A stretch of DNA of 64,000 nt from Bacteroidaceae bacterium (GTDB taxonomy: Bacteria; Bacteroidota; Bacteroidia; Bacteroidales; Bacteroidaceae), in NCBI GenBank assembly GCA_017503645.1, contig JAFVSR010000039.1, forward strand, positions 1 to 64,000. The letters are read 5' to 3'. The position numbers and the translations under genes are program-made. Below, piece by piece: positions 45,882-56,500 of this stretch; position 1 is the first letter of the stretch; the number at the start of each line of letters is the position of its first letter. The notes beneath the pieces were generated by a model that was given only the letters and a program-made list of their open reading frames with translations, was not told the DNA's origin and did not search any database.

Positions 45882-47405
45882 TTAGTGTTTGAAATGGCGG
45901 AATCCGGTTATCACCATAGACACGCCGTTGGCGTCGCAGTAGTCAACCGACTCCTTGTCGCGGATGGAGCCGCCCGGGTGGATAACCGCTGTAACGCCGG
46001 CCTCGTGAGCAATCTGCACGCAGTCGGGGAAGGGGAAGAATGCGTCGCTGGCCATTACGCTGCCCTGCAATGAGAAACCGAAGTTGCCGGCCTTCTCAAT
46101 TGCGTGGCGCAGAGAATCTACGCGCGATGTCTGTCCCACGCCGCTTGCAATGAGCTGTTTGTTCTTTGCAAGTACAATGGCATTACTCTTGCTGTGCTTT
46201 ACAATTTTGTTTGCAAAGAGCATATCCTCAATCTCGCTTGCTGTAGGCTCGGCCTTCGAAACGGTTTTCAAATCCTCGGGTGTCTCAACCTTCTCGTCGC
46301 GGTCCTGTACAAGCACGCCGTTAAGCACGCTGCGGTAGGTCTGCGAGGGGAGAGCGGTCTCCTTCTGCACAAGGATTATGCGGTTCTTCTTCTGTGTGAG
46401 AATCTCCAAAGCCTCCATATCGTAGTCGGGGGCAATGATTACCTCGAAGAAAATCTCGTTAATCTTCTCGGCTGTAGCCTTGTCGATAGCCTTGTTTGCA
46501 ATGAGCACGCCGCCAAAAGCCGATACGGGGTCGCCTGCAAGGGCAGCCTCCCAAGCCTCCAGCAGTGTGGGGCGCGATGCAAGGCCGCAAGCATTGTTGT
46601 GCTTGAGGATGGCAAATGTGGTTTCGCCTGCAAAGTCGTTGATAAGCTCCACAGCTGCGCTTATATCGAGCAAGTTGTTGTACGAAATCTCCTTGCCGTG
46701 TATCTGGTTGAACATCTTGCCGAAGTCGCCATAGAAGGCACCCTTCTGGTGGGGGTTCTCACCATAGCGCAGCGACATAGGGCAATCTTTTGCGTTGCGG
46801 AACGCGCTCTTGTCCTCCTTGTCGAAATAGTTGAAGATTGCAGAATCGTATGACGATGACACTGCAAACGCTTCGCGTGCGAAGAAACGACGCTCCTCCA
46901 GTGTGGTCACGGCACCATTGCTCTGCAAAATGTCGAGCAGGGGCTTGTACTGTGCCTTGCTGGCAACGATTACCACATCGTTGAAATTCTTTGCCGCGCC
47001 GCGTATGAGTGAAATGCCACCTATGTCAATCTTCTCTATGATGTCGGCCTCGGGAGCACCCGATGCCACAGTCTGCTCAAAAGGATAGAGGTCCACAATT
47101 ACAAGATCTATCGCCGGAATCTCAAATTCCTGCATTTGCGCCTGATCTTTTTCGTTCTCTCTGCGGCCCAGAATGCCACCGAACACTTTGGGGTGCAGTG
47201 TCTTTACGCGGCCACCCAGGATAGAGGGATAGCCTGTGAGGCTCTCCACTGCGGTGCAGGGGATGCCGAGCGACTCAATGAACTGCTGTGTGCCACCTGT
47301 TGAAATTAACTGTACCCCCTCGGCGTGCAGGAGCTTTATAATCTCGTCGAGCCCGTCTTTGTGAAAAACAGACACCAATGCCGATTTAATTCTCTTTGTT
47401 GACAT
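45882..47405 (-). CDS. purH: bifunctional AICAR transformylase / IMP cyclohydrolase
   Basis: It does the last two steps of IMP synthesis in the cytoplasm. The 507 residues have the MGS-like cyclohydrolase domain (1-140; ALVSVFHKDGLDEIIKLLHAEGVQLISTGGT). The transformylase domain holds SLRYGENPHQKGAFYGDFG, KHNNACGLASRP (catalytic Lys-His) and PGGSIRDKESVDYCDANGVSMVITGFRHFKH at the end. I chose MSTKRIKSAL (47405) over an ATG nine bases upstream. It leads purH-mreBCD-mrdA-rodA. Confidence 0.97.
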   Translation of the reverse strand: MSTKRIKSALVSVFHKDGLDEIIKLLHAEGVQLISTGGTQQFIESLGIPCTAVESLTGYPSILGGRVKTLHPKVFGGILGRRENEKDQAQMQEFEIPAIDLVIVDLYPFEQTVASGAPEADIIEKIDIGGISLIRGAAKNFNDVVIVASKAQYKPLLDILQSNGAVTTLEERRFFAREAFAVSSSYDSAIFNYFDKEDKSAFRNAKDCPMSLRYGENPHQKGAFYGDFGKMFNQIHGKEISYNNLLDISAAVELINDFAGETTFAILKHNNACGLASRPTLLEAWEAALAGDPVSAFGGVLIANKAIDKATAEKINEIFFEVIIAPDYDMEALEILTQKKNRIILVQKETALPSQTYRSVLNGVLVQDRDEKVETPEDLKTVSKAEPTASEIEDMLFANKIVKHSKSNAIVLAKNKQLIASGVGQTSRVDSLRHAIEKAGNFGFSLQGSVMASDAFFPFPDCVQIAHEAGVTAVIHPGGSIRDKESVDYCDANGVSMVITGFRHFKH

Positions 47406-47487
47406 AGTTATCAAGTTTTATTGTAATGTTTCCGTCTGATTATCAATGGGTTATTTGTGCACCGATAGGTGCTGCCCCAATTTTACG

Positions 47488-47520
47488 CGAAGATAACTTT
47501 TTTTGCGCGATTTTGCACAA
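47488..47520 (-). promoter_or_regulatory. putative promoter of purH-mre operon
   Basis: On the minus strand TTG (47520-47518), a 22-base spacer, and TATCTTCG (47495-47488), one base from the -7 consensus. The leader would be about 75 bases. Confidence 0.4.
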
Positions 47521-47587
47521 TAAAAAGGTGCTTATTTATCAACATTATTTGGTATAATTCACCCTTCCATTTTTAGTGAAGTATATG

Positions 47588-47617
47588 TTGCCAAATGTTC
47601 AAATTTATTTAACTTTG
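47588..47617 (+). promoter_or_regulatory. promoter of mtnN-luxS
   Basis: TTG (47588-47590), a 19-base spacer, and TAACTTTG (47610-47617). This is the full consensus. The predicted start is about 15 bases before the mtnN ATG. Confidence 0.8.
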
Positions 47618-47638
47618 TAGCATAAGAAAAACGGAAAT

Positions 47639-48334
47639 ATGAAAATTGGAGTTTTAACGGCAATGCAGTCGGAGTTTGAGCAGTTGGCCGCCCTGCTTGG
47701 CAATGCCCGCGAGTGTGTTCACTGTGGCTTTTCCTATCTTGTAGGCACGTTGGGTGCCAATGAAATAGTGCTGATGCGTTGCGGAATAGGCAAGGTGAAT
47801 TCAGCGGTAGGTGCTGCAGAACTTTTACGCGCATTCTCGCCCGATGCGGTGGTGAGCACAGGTGTTGCCGGTGGCATAGATGAGTGCCTCGGTGTTATGG
47901 ATGTGGTGGTAAGTTCATCTATAGTATATCACGACGTGTGGTGCGGTATGGGTTGCGAGTATGGCCAGATTCAGGGAATGCCCGCAGTGTTCCCCGTGGC
48001 GGAACATTTGTGGCAGTGTGCCCTGGAACTTAACGGAAACACAGGCAACAGCACAAAAATACACGCCGGCCTCATTTGCACGGGCGACAAGTTCATCACC
48101 AACCGCGAGGAGCTGAACGAGATAAAATCCAACTTCCCCGCAGGCTTGGCAGTGGATATGGAATCGGCCGCAATAGCACAGACGTGCCATATATATGGTG
48201 TGCCGTTTGTCAGTTTCAGAATAATAAGCGACACACCCGGTGTCGATAAGCACATAGAGCAGTATGAAAATTTCTGGGGCGAGATGGCCAACCGTTCCTT
48301 TGGCATCACCCGTATGTTCCTTTCAAATCTTTAA
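47639..48334 (+). CDS. mtnN: 5'-methylthioadenosine/S-adenosylhomocysteine nucleosidase
   Basis: It removes adenine from MTA and SAH, the step before LuxS in SAH detoxification and AI-2 production. The 231 residues have the catalytic Glu12 (VLTAMQSEFEQL), the phosphorylase-fold VSTGVAGGID, and FRIISDTPGVDKH with the catalytic Asp. Two bases separate it from luxS, so both steps are made together. The promoter at 47588 is clear. Confidence 0.96.
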   Translation: MKIGVLTAMQSEFEQLAALLGNARECVHCGFSYLVGTLGANEIVLMRCGIGKVNSAVGAAELLRAFSPDAVVSTGVAGGIDECLGVMDVVVSSSIVYHDVWCGMGCEYGQIQGMPAVFPVAEHLWQCALELNGNTGNSTKIHAGLICTGDKFITNREELNEIKSNFPAGLAVDMESAAIAQTCHIYGVPFVSFRIISDTPGVDKHIEQYENFWGEMANRSFGITRMFLSNL

Positions 48335-48336
48335 TT

Positions 48337-48816
48337 ATGAAAAAGATACCAAGTTTCACGATAGACCATTTGCGCCTTAAACGCGGCATATATGTGTCGC
48401 GCCACGACAATGTGGGCGGCGAAGTCGTTACCACCTTCGATGTGAGAATGAAGGAGCCTAACCGCGAACCGGTGCTCAGCCCCAGTGCAATACATACAAT
48501 TGAGCATCTTGCAGCCACCTTTCTGCGCAATCACGCCCAATGGGGCAGTCGCATCATCTATTGGGGCCCTATGGGTTGCCTCACAGGCAACTATCTAATA
48601 GTAAAGGGTGACGTTTCGTCGGCCGAAATTCTGCCGCTTGTGAAAGAGGTTTTTGAGTTTGTGGCTGCATACGAGGGCGAGGTGCCCGGTGCATCGGCAC
48701 GCGATTGCGGCAACTACCTTCTGATGAACCTGCCCGAGGCGCGTTGGGAGGCCCGCAAGTACTTCACCGAGGTGCTCTCTTGTGCCACAGAGGAGAATTT
48801 GAATTACCCTGTATGA
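48337..48816 (+). CDS. luxS: S-ribosylhomocysteine lyase (AI-2 synthase)
   Basis: It splits S-ribosylhomocysteine into homocysteine and DPD, the AI-2 precursor. The 159 residues carry the metal ligands His53 and His57 (HTIEH with Glu56) and the Cys in RDCGNY, plus the catalytic Cys81 (GPMGCLTGNY). The length is normal. It follows mtnN by 2 bases. A long bidirectional hairpin ends the operon against nadB. Confidence 0.97.
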   Translation: MKKIPSFTIDHLRLKRGIYVSRHDNVGGEVVTTFDVRMKEPNREPVLSPSAIHTIEHLAATFLRNHAQWGSRIIYWGPMGCLTGNYLIVKGDVSSAEILPLVKEVFEFVAAYEGEVPGASARDCGNYLLMNLPEARWEARKYFTEVLSCATEENLNYPV

Positions 48817-48823
48817 TGTAAAT

Positions 48824-48874
48824 GAGCTAACAAAAAATAACCGAGCCAACGGCTCGGTTATTTTTTGTTAGCTC
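48824..48874. terminator. bidirectional terminator between luxS and nadB
   Basis: Perfect 24-bp arms (48824-48847 and 48851-48874) around a 3-base loop. The stem has a GC top (accgagcc with ggctcggt) and A/T-rich lower part, so each strand ends in a T-run. The nadB stop (48868-48870) and its last codon lie inside the right arm. Confidence 0.9.
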
Positions 48875-50436
48875 TTCTTTGGGTGGTCTATGTTATAGTG
48901 CAGGCCTCGGCTCTCTTTGCGCTCTATTGCCTGGCGCATAATGAGATAACCAACGTTTATGATATTGCGCAGCTCGCATAGCTCACGGCTCACAACGCTC
49001 TGCTTGAACAGCTCCTCGGTCTCTTCGTAAAGCAGGTCGAGGCGGTTCCAAGCGCGCTTCAGGCGCAGGTCGCTGCGCACGATGCCTACGTAAGTACTCA
49101 TAATCTGTCCTACCTCCTTTACATCCTGTGAAATGAGCACCATCTCCTCGTTCATCTTGGTGCCCTCGTCGTTCCACTGCGGTATGTTCTCGTTGAAACT
49201 GTATTCATTTATGTGTTGTAGTGAGTGTTTGGCTGCGGCATCGGCATATACCACTGCCTCAATGAGCGAGTTGCTTGCGAGGCGGTTGCCACCGTGCAGG
49301 CCCGTGCAGGAGCACTCGCCCACGGCATACAGCCTGCGAATGCTCGATGCTGCGTTCAAATCTACCTTAATACCACCGCACAGGTAGTGTGCTGCGGGTG
49401 CCACGGGTATGTAGTCTTTTGTTATGTCTATACCTAAAGAGAGGCACTTTTCGTAAATATTGGGGAAGTGTCGTTTTGTCTCCTCGGGGTTTTTGTGGGT
49501 GACGTCGAGATATACGTGGTCCTCGCCTCGGGTTTTCATTTCATTATCTATGGCACGTGCCACAATGTCGCGTGGTGCAAGCGAGAGGCGCTCGTCGTAT
49601 TTTTGCATAAACTCCTTGCCGTCTATTGTGCGCAGTATGCCGCCGTAGCCACGCATAGCCTCGGTTATTAGGAATGATGGGCGGTCGCCGGGGTTATAGA
49701 GGGCAGTGGGGTGGAACTGTACAAATTCCATATCCTTTACCGTACCTTTGGCACGATATACCATTGCTATGCCGTCACCTGTTGCCACAAGCGGGTTGGT
49801 GGTGGTTTTATATACCGCGCCACAGCCGCCGGTAGCCATCAGTGTAACCTTGCTCAGGAAGGTGTGCACCTCGTTGGTGGCAATGTCCAGCACGTATGCA
49901 CCGTAGCACTCTATGTCCGGCGTCTGGCGGGTGACTGTTATACCCAGGTGGTGCTGTGTTATTATCTCAATGGCAAAATGGTTGTCGAGAATGGTGATGT
50001 TGGGGTGTTTGCGCACGGCTCTTATGAGCGACTCCTGTATCTCGGCGCCGGTGTTGTCGGCGTGGTGCAGAATGCGAAATTCCGAGTGTCCGCCCTCGCG
50101 GTGCAGGTCGAAATTGCCATTTTCATCCTTGTCGAAACTTACACCCCAATTTATGAGCTCCTGAATCTGCGATGGTGCTTCGCGCACCACTTTTTCTACC
50201 GCCCGGCGGTCGCTTATCCAGTCGCCTGCAATCATTGTGTCCTCGATGTGCTTTTCAAAATTATCCACGGCCAGGTTGGTGACCGATGCCACACCGCCTT
50301 GTGCAAAATAGGTGTTTGCATCCTCGAGTGTGGTTTTGCATATTATTGCAACCTTGCCCTTTTCGGCAACTTTAAGCGCATAGCTCATTCCGGCAATTCC
50401 GGAACCGATAACCAAAAAGTCGAATCTCTTAATCAT
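48868..50436 (-). CDS. nadB: L-aspartate oxidase
   Basis: It oxidises aspartate to iminoaspartate, the first step of de novo NAD synthesis; in anaerobes fumarate can be the electron acceptor. The 522 residues have the FAD-binding FDFLVIGSGIAGMSYALKVA at the N-terminus. Then come YFAQGGVASV, HREGGHSEFRILHHADNTG and GIKVDLNAASSIRRLYAVGECSCTGLHGGNRLASNSL. A C-terminal helical domain completes it. No nadA or nadC adjoins. It is divergent from dacB. Confidence 0.96.
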   Translation of the reverse strand: MIKRFDFLVIGSGIAGMSYALKVAEKGKVAIICKTTLEDANTYFAQGGVASVTNLAVDNFEKHIEDTMIAGDWISDRRAVEKVVREAPSQIQELINWGVSFDKDENGNFDLHREGGHSEFRILHHADNTGAEIQESLIRAVRKHPNITILDNHFAIEIITQHHLGITVTRQTPDIECYGAYVLDIATNEVHTFLSKVTLMATGGCGAVYKTTTNPLVATGDGIAMVYRAKGTVKDMEFVQFHPTALYNPGDRPSFLITEAMRGYGGILRTIDGKEFMQKYDERLSLAPRDIVARAIDNEMKTRGEDHVYLDVTHKNPEETKRHFPNIYEKCLSLGIDITKDYIPVAPAAHYLCGGIKVDLNAASSIRRLYAVGECSCTGLHGGNRLASNSLIEAVVYADAAAKHSLQHINEYSFNENIPQWNDEGTKMNEEMVLISQDVKEVGQIMSTYVGIVRSDLRLKRAWNRLDLLYEETEELFKQSVVSRELCELRNIINVGYLIMRQAIERKESRGLHYNIDHPKKS

Positions 50437-50527
50437 ACTTTCTTTGATTTTTGCAGGGGTGGTGTGTGGCTATGGGTTGTAGAAGCTCAAAGGCGTGCAT
50501 CGAGCCCCGCATATTATATGGTTTGTG

Positions 50528-50535
50528 CAAAATTA
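50528..50535 (-). promoter_or_regulatory. putative -7 element of nadB
   Basis: The minus strand reads TAATTTTG, fitting TAnnTTTG, about 90 bases before the ATG. No TTG lies at normal spacing. The rest of 50437-50644 shows no other clear feature. Confidence 0.35.
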
Positions 50536-50644
50536 TAAAATTCTTGGTTAATAATATCGTGTTGTTTCAAATAAATATAGCTTAGTGCTCCTCTATTTTG
50601 GTAAATAATGAGTAGTTTTACCGAAATTTTTCTGCAACACCTAT

Positions 50645-52000
50645 ATGAACAACCGATTTTATTCCATAATATGCGCACTGTTTGTATCGCTGCTTGCCGT
50701 GGCGCAGCCTTCGAAGAAGGAGCTGTCGGCTCTGTTGAGCGACGATTTGCTCACTTACAGTGATGCCTCGCTTGTGGTTTACGACCTCACTGCCGATTCT
50801 CTGCTCTTTTCGCACCGTGAACACAAACTCACCCGCCCCGCATCGGTGCTTAAAATAATCACATCGGTTGCGGCGCTCGAGCGGTTGGGCGATGATTATA
50901 CAATAGACACCTATCTGCTGCGGCATGGTAATTTGCTATATTTCAAAGGTGCAATAGACCCGCTTTTTTCGTTTGATGATTTGTGTGGTATGTTGCAAAG
51001 CGTTTCCGGTGATGCGGTTGTAGATACTCTGTTTGCCGACTGCTCCTTTATGGATTCCCTCTATTGGGGGCCCGGCTGGGCTTGGGACGATACCCCGTGG
51101 GAATTTCAGCCATATATTTCGCCGCTTATGCTTTGCGGTGGCTGTGTAGAGGTTACAGCAAAACCTGCTGTTCGTGGTGCAGCGCCTATGGTGGAGTGTT
51201 ACCCGCCATCGGCTTTCTATTCTATTGAGAATGAGGCTGTGAGCAGGGGTGGTACAGGCGAAAAATTTACCATCTTGCGCGATTGGCTTTACGGAACCAA
51301 TGTTATCCGCCTGCGTGGCGACTGCACTGCTGCCAAAAGCGAGAAGATGAATATGTACCCCTCGCAGGACTATTTCATTGCCGTGGCTGCCGAGCAACTT
51401 GCTGCCCGCGGTGTAGTGGTTAAAAATGTTGCCGACGGTGTGGCTCCATATGCGTGCGACACTTTGGCGGTTGTGCGCAGGGCTGTGGGTGATGTTGTGT
51501 CCGAGGCGCTTATGGAGAGCAATAATTTGTGTGCCGAGGCTATGTCATACCACTTGGGTGCGCTCTATGGCCGCCTGCCTGTGCGGCAGGCTATGGGGCC
51601 CAAAATAGTGAAAGGCTTTTTGGAATATGCACTCGATATGCCGCAGTGGTACGATGTTTGCGACGGTTCGGGCCTTTCGCCCTACACGCTTGTGTCGGCC
51701 GATATTATTATGCAGGTTTTGAGATTTGCCCATTCTCATCCGCACATCTATGAAAAGATATTATGCGGCTTGCCGCAGGCAGGTGTGAGTGGCACTATGA
51801 AGCACCGTGCCAAGGGCACAGCTGCGTATAAAAAGGTTTTTGCAAAAACAGGCACGGTCACCGGTGTGTGTACCCTTGCGGGCTATGCTGTGGCATCCAA
51901 CGGCCACAATTTGGCATTTGTTATTCTTAACGAGGGCTCGCCCAAGGCACGTCCCGTGCGTGTGTGGCAAGACAAGGTGTGCGAGGTGCTGTGTAAATAA
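50645..52000 (+). CDS. dacB: D-alanyl-D-alanine carboxypeptidase/endopeptidase (PBP4, S13)
   Basis: A periplasmic peptidoglycan hydrolase that trims or cuts cross-links. The 451 residues begin with a signal peptide (about 1-20). The three penicillin-binding motifs are S67-V-L-K70 (RPASVLKIITS), SNN in LMESNNLCAEAM, and KTG in FAKTGTVTGVCTLAGY. An inserted domain between the first two motifs is usual for the family. It runs head-on to queG with only 5 bases between stops and no evident terminator. Confidence 0.94.
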   Translation: MNNRFYSIICALFVSLLAVAQPSKKELSALLSDDLLTYSDASLVVYDLTADSLLFSHREHKLTRPASVLKIITSVAALERLGDDYTIDTYLLRHGNLLYFKGAIDPLFSFDDLCGMLQSVSGDAVVDTLFADCSFMDSLYWGPGWAWDDTPWEFQPYISPLMLCGGCVEVTAKPAVRGAAPMVECYPPSAFYSIENEAVSRGGTGEKFTILRDWLYGTNVIRLRGDCTAAKSEKMNMYPSQDYFIAVAAEQLAARGVVVKNVADGVAPYACDTLAVVRRAVGDVVSEALMESNNLCAEAMSYHLGALYGRLPVRQAMGPKIVKGFLEYALDMPQWYDVCDGSGLSPYTLVSADIIMQVLRFAHSHPHIYEKILCGLPQAGVSGTMKHRAKGTAAYKKVFAKTGTVTGVCTLAGYAVASNGHNLAFVILNEGSPKARPVRVWQDKVCEVLCK

Positions 52001-52005
52001 GGGGG

Positions 52006-52929
52006 TTAGCGTTGCTTTTTTATCTCGTTGATGTTTCTCACAAGCTGTGCGTAACCCGCACGTTCCACGGCGCTCTCTTTGAATAGAATGTTGTATTTCT
52101 CTTCGCTCAGTGTAAACCACTCCTCGTCACTCATTTCCGATAGTTCCGCGCTTGGCAGCAGCTCGTCGGCAGTTTCCTGTTCGTTGTTGCCGTTATGGGG
52201 GCACGAGGCATTGCATCTGTCGCAACCATAAAAGCAATTACCCATCTTTTTACCGATGTTTTCGGGCAGTTCGCCGCGATGCTCAATCGTGAGGTACGAA
52301 AGGCATTTGCGTGCATCGAACCCGGTTTTTGTTAGGGCACCTGTGGGGCAGTTTATGATGCAGCGGTTGCAGTTTATGCACAGATTGTGGTCAATGGGTG
52401 TATCGGCCTCGGCCTCTTGGTCTATGAAAAGCTCGCCGAGGAAGAAGAAGGTGCCAAGCCCGGGAATTATAAGTTGGTGGTTAAGCCCCACACGTCCTAT
52501 TCCCGCCTGCTCGGCCCAATAGTGCTCGAGCACGGGTGCGGAATCGCAAAAGGCGCGCCCTCGGGCGCCTGTGGCCTCGTTTATGCTTTTAAGCAAGGCG
52601 TGCAATCTATCTTTTACCACTCTGTGATAATCCTTTCCTCGGGCATACCGCGACAGGTGCAGGCGGTTTGTCGGTGTGGCGGGCTGTGCGTAGCTCATAG
52701 CCACGCATATTATGCTCTTGCAATCGGGCACAAGCAGGGTGGGGTTTTCCCGCTTGTCGTTGTTGCGTTCAAGATAGCTCATTGTGCCGTGGTTGCCGCC
52801 CTCTATCCACTCTGTAAACCTTTTTACCTCCTCCTGCGGCACCACGTCTGCTTTAGCTATGCCGCAAACGGCAAAGCCGAGGCGTTTGGCCTCGGCTTTT
52901 ATGTAAAGGGATAGTTCTTGCGGTGTCAT
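52006..52929 (-). CDS. queG: epoxyqueuosine reductase
   Basis: It does the last step of queuosine synthesis in tRNA, using cobalamin and two 4Fe-4S clusters. The 307 residues contain both ferredoxin-like motifs, CINCNRCIINCPTGAL and CFYGCDRCNASCPHN. The earlier segment (ICVAMSYAQPATPTNRLHLSRYARGKDYHRVVKDRL) is family-typical. I start at the ATG at 52929, which overlaps the deacetylase stop (TGATG); the GTG one codon upstream is less likely. It is another B12-dependent function near a B12-switched one. Confidence 0.94.
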   Translation of the reverse strand: MTPQELSLYIKAEAKRLGFAVCGIAKADVVPQEEVKRFTEWIEGGNHGTMSYLERNNDKRENPTLLVPDCKSIICVAMSYAQPATPTNRLHLSRYARGKDYHRVVKDRLHALLKSINEATGARGRAFCDSAPVLEHYWAEQAGIGRVGLNHQLIIPGLGTFFFLGELFIDQEAEADTPIDHNLCINCNRCIINCPTGALTKTGFDARKCLSYLTIEHRGELPENIGKKMGNCFYGCDRCNASCPHNGNNEQETADELLPSAELSEMSDEEWFTLSEEKYNILFKESAVERAGYAQLVRNINEIKKQR

Positions 52930-53540
52930 CACTCAAAAATCTTGAACGTGTAACCCTGCTCCAGCAGCCAGTCTATTGCACGTGGCAAGGCATATCGCAG
53001 GTTGCTTTCGGAACGCAGTGAGTCGTGGAAGGTTATTATGGAGCCGTTGCGCGTGTAGCGTTTTACGTTGGCAAGCACGTCCTCGCCATACATATGAATA
53101 CTATAGTCGCGCGTAACAAGGTCCCACATCACAAATTGGTATCTTTCGCTCAGTTCGTTGTACTGCTGCCTGCGCAGAACACCGTGCGGTGGACGAAACA
53201 GGTTGCTGTGTATGAAGGCATCGGCCTGGTCCACGTTTTCGATATACTTTTTTGTGCTTGTGAGCAATCCTTTAAGGTGGTTAAATGTGTGGTTGCCAAG
53301 CCTATGGCCGCCCTCGACAACCTGCATATACTCCTGTGGAAATTTGTGCACGTTGTCGCCCACCATAAAGAAGGTTGCCTTTATGTTGTTTCGCTCCAGC
53401 AGCTCCACCACCCAGGGGGTGATGACGGGTATGGGCCCGTCGTCGAAGGTGAGATATACCGCCTTCTCATCGGGGTTCATTCGCCACAAGGCCTTTGGAT
53501 ATAGGTTACGGAAAAATTCGGGAACCTGTTCTATAAACAT
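52929..53540 (-). CDS. polysaccharide deacetylase (NodB-like, CE4)
   Basis: A 203-residue protein of the NodB homology family, which removes acetyl groups from amino sugars of peptidoglycan or other glycans. The motifs are present: YLTFDDGP (metal Asp), RLGNHTFNH (HxxxH), and RPPHG. No clear signal peptide is seen, so its location is uncertain. It sits between the DUF2723 gene (13 bases) and queG (one-base overlap). The substrate is unknown. Confidence 0.9.
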   Translation of the reverse strand: MFIEQVPEFFRNLYPKALWRMNPDEKAVYLTFDDGPIPVITPWVVELLERNNIKATFFMVGDNVHKFPQEYMQVVEGGHRLGNHTFNHLKGLLTSTKKYIENVDQADAFIHSNLFRPPHGVLRRQQYNELSERYQFVMWDLVTRDYSIHMYGEDVLANVKRYTRNGSIITFHDSLRSESNLRYALPRAIDWLLEQGYTFKIFE

Positions 53541-53553
53541 AAATATCCTTATA

Positions 53554-56500
53554 TTAGTTTAGTCGCTCTTTCCACGCGTTGAAAAGCGTAGATAGTTCTG
53601 TGTTGTAGTCGGCTGCCGCGGCTTTGCAGGCCTCGTCGCCATCCTTTAGTTCGTCAATCATAAGTTTGGCTATCTCAATGGCCATATAGCTATCCTGCAT
53701 TGTGGCATTGAAACGGCTGCCGCTGAGGCTGCTGTACCATTTGATGTACTCCATCTGCTCGTCGAGTAGCTCGCCCATTATCTTGCGCCCTTTCTCGTAC
53801 TCGCCCAGGGCTATGTAGAGGCGTGCTATGTCCATACCGCCGGTCAATGGGTTGTGGGGCACGATACTTGATGGCAGCTCCTCCTCAATGAGGTTTAGCA
53901 GGTTCAGTGCCTTGTCGTTCTTGCCTTCGTTGTAGAGCTCGGTGGCAAGCGAGGCAATCACGCGGCGGTGTGTATATACCATACGGCTTATTGTTTCGTC
54001 GGAGTAGTAGCGGGGGTTCTCCTTGAAACCGCCGAACTTAAAGCGGTTTACAACGTTGTCGTAGAATTTCTCGGTATCCACAACTATTGAATTACCGCTG
54101 CTGTAGCCAAGCTCCACCCAGTTGAAGGGGGTTATGCGGTAGGCAAGTCCTTCGTGTACGAAGAAATCCTTGAGGCAACTAAGGTAGTTCTCGTCGCCCA
54201 CGGTCATTGACATATACAAAGGACGCTCCCAGTTACACTGCGACAGCATCTCCAGCATCATAAGGTCGGCACGGGTGATGGCTCTGCGTTCGCCAAGCGG
54301 TATCTTCATATAGCGTGGCATAGAGTCGATGTACTCTGCGGGAATTACCATTCCCGAGCGTATGACGGCTTCGCGGTCGATTTCTATATATACCGTGTCT
54401 GTGGGTATGTAGTGCAGTTTCTCGTTGCGCGAGCACACCCAGTTTTTCATAATGTTCTTCACCTCGAAGGGGTTCTCGCCAAAGCGTTTTTTTGCACCCT
54501 CGGGGTTCTCGGCGTAAACCGATTCTATATACTCCCTAACCTCGGGCCTTATCTCTATGTCGTCGTTTGCAGTGCCGGCATAGTCTATTCTCTCCCACTT
54601 TATGGGTATTGAGGGCGAGTCGTATGCGGGACGGCGCATCTGGTCTATGTACCAGTCGGTTTGCAGATACGACAGGTTGCATACACGTGCATCGGTGCGC
54701 ACACCCTCAACCTCCTGGTTGTACCATAATGGGAAGGTGTCGTTGTCGCCGCAGGTGAATATTATGGGGTTGCCCTCTTCGGGGATGGATGCAAGGTAGT
54801 TCTGCCCGAAATCGCGGCAGGCATAGCGGCCGCTGCGGTCGTGGTCGTCCCAGGTTTGCGATACCATCTGCACGGGAACGAGCAGGCAGGCTGCTGCCAC
54901 GGCAAGGCTCACTGCCGTGTTCTGCTTCTTAATCCACTCGGTGATGGCGGCCACTCCCATTCCAATCCATATTGCAAATGCGTAGAACGAGCCCGCGTAG
55001 GCATAGTCGCGCTCACGTGGCTGCAGGGGTGTCTGGTTCAGGTAAAGAACTATGGCGATACCGGTCATAAAGAAGAGCATAAACACCACAAGGAACTGCT
55101 GTGTGCCCTCCTTACCGCGACGTGCCTGCCACACCATACCCAATATACCAAGTATCAACGGCAGAGCATAGAATACGTTGCGGCCCTTGTTGTTCTTAAG
55201 TGACGATGGCAATGTATCCTGGTTGCCCACAAGCAGGTTGTCTATGAACGAAATGCCTGTAATCCAGTTGCCCTTCTCCATTTCGCCGTGGCTTTGCAGG
55301 TCGTTTTGCCTGCCCACAAAATTCCACAGGAAATATCGCCAGTACATATGGTTAAGCTGGTAGTTGATGAAGAATTGCAGGTTCTCCCACTGTGTGGGCA
55401 TATTCACATTCATTGTTTCGCCCCAGGATGTCCTGTATCGTACGTTGTGCCCCTTTATCTTGCCGCCGCACCATTGTGCATAGAGATTAATCTTCTTGGG
55501 GCCGTAGCTGCCGTGCTCCATACTGTGCATACGGGGGAACAGCATATTCGTTGCAAAAATATAGTCCTTGTCATAGCCTATAATCTCGTACGAATCCTTT
55601 TCGTCGGCATTACTCTTCTCCTTTGGTGCATATTTGGGTGCGCCAATCTTTGTCTTTGCTACCAAATATTGCCCCTGAGGCACGCGGTCGAGTTCCGAAC
55701 TGTATGCCTGGCCGTAGAGCAGGGGGCGTTTGCCGTATTGTTCTCGGCCAAGGTATGCTCCAAGAGTGAATATATCCTCGGGCGAGTTCTGGTCCATAGG
55801 CGTGTTGGCTGCCGAGCGCACCACAATGAGCGCATAGGAAGAGTATCCAATCATAATCACCAGCATACATAGCAGCGATGTGTTGAACAAACGCAGGTTC
55901 ATAAGGTACTTTTCGCCCTTGCGGTAGATGGCTGCAACGAAGAGCGCTGCAAGCACGGCTATGCCGGCAAGCACGCTAATTGTACCATATCCGTAGAAGG
56001 GGATGCCCAGAAGGCCCACCGATGCCACAAAGGCGATGGCAAGTCTTTTGCGGCTCTTTCCCTTTTCGCTCTCTACGAGGCCCCAAATGAGGGCGGCACA
56101 CAAAAGTATGATGTATGTTATAAGGCCGCTGTTAAATGGCAGGCCCATTACGTTTACAAAGAGCAGTTCGAACCAGCCGCCCACTTTTACCACGCCGGGT
56201 ACAATGCCGTAGAGCACCACGGCCACGAGTGCTGCCGAAAAGAGCAGGGCAAGCAGTGTACCTTTGAGGTTGGCATTAGGGGTGCGTTTGTAGTATGCCA
56301 CAAGCACAATGGCGGGGATGCACAGAAGGTTCAACAGGTGCACGCCTATGGATAGTCCTGTGAGGTATGCTATAAGCACCAGCCAACGGTCGCTGTGTGC
56401 CTCGTTGGCTTGCTCCTCCCATTTGAGAATGAGCCAAAACACTACGGCGGTGAACAGCGATGAGTAGCCATAAACCTCGCCTTCGACGGCGCTGAACCAA

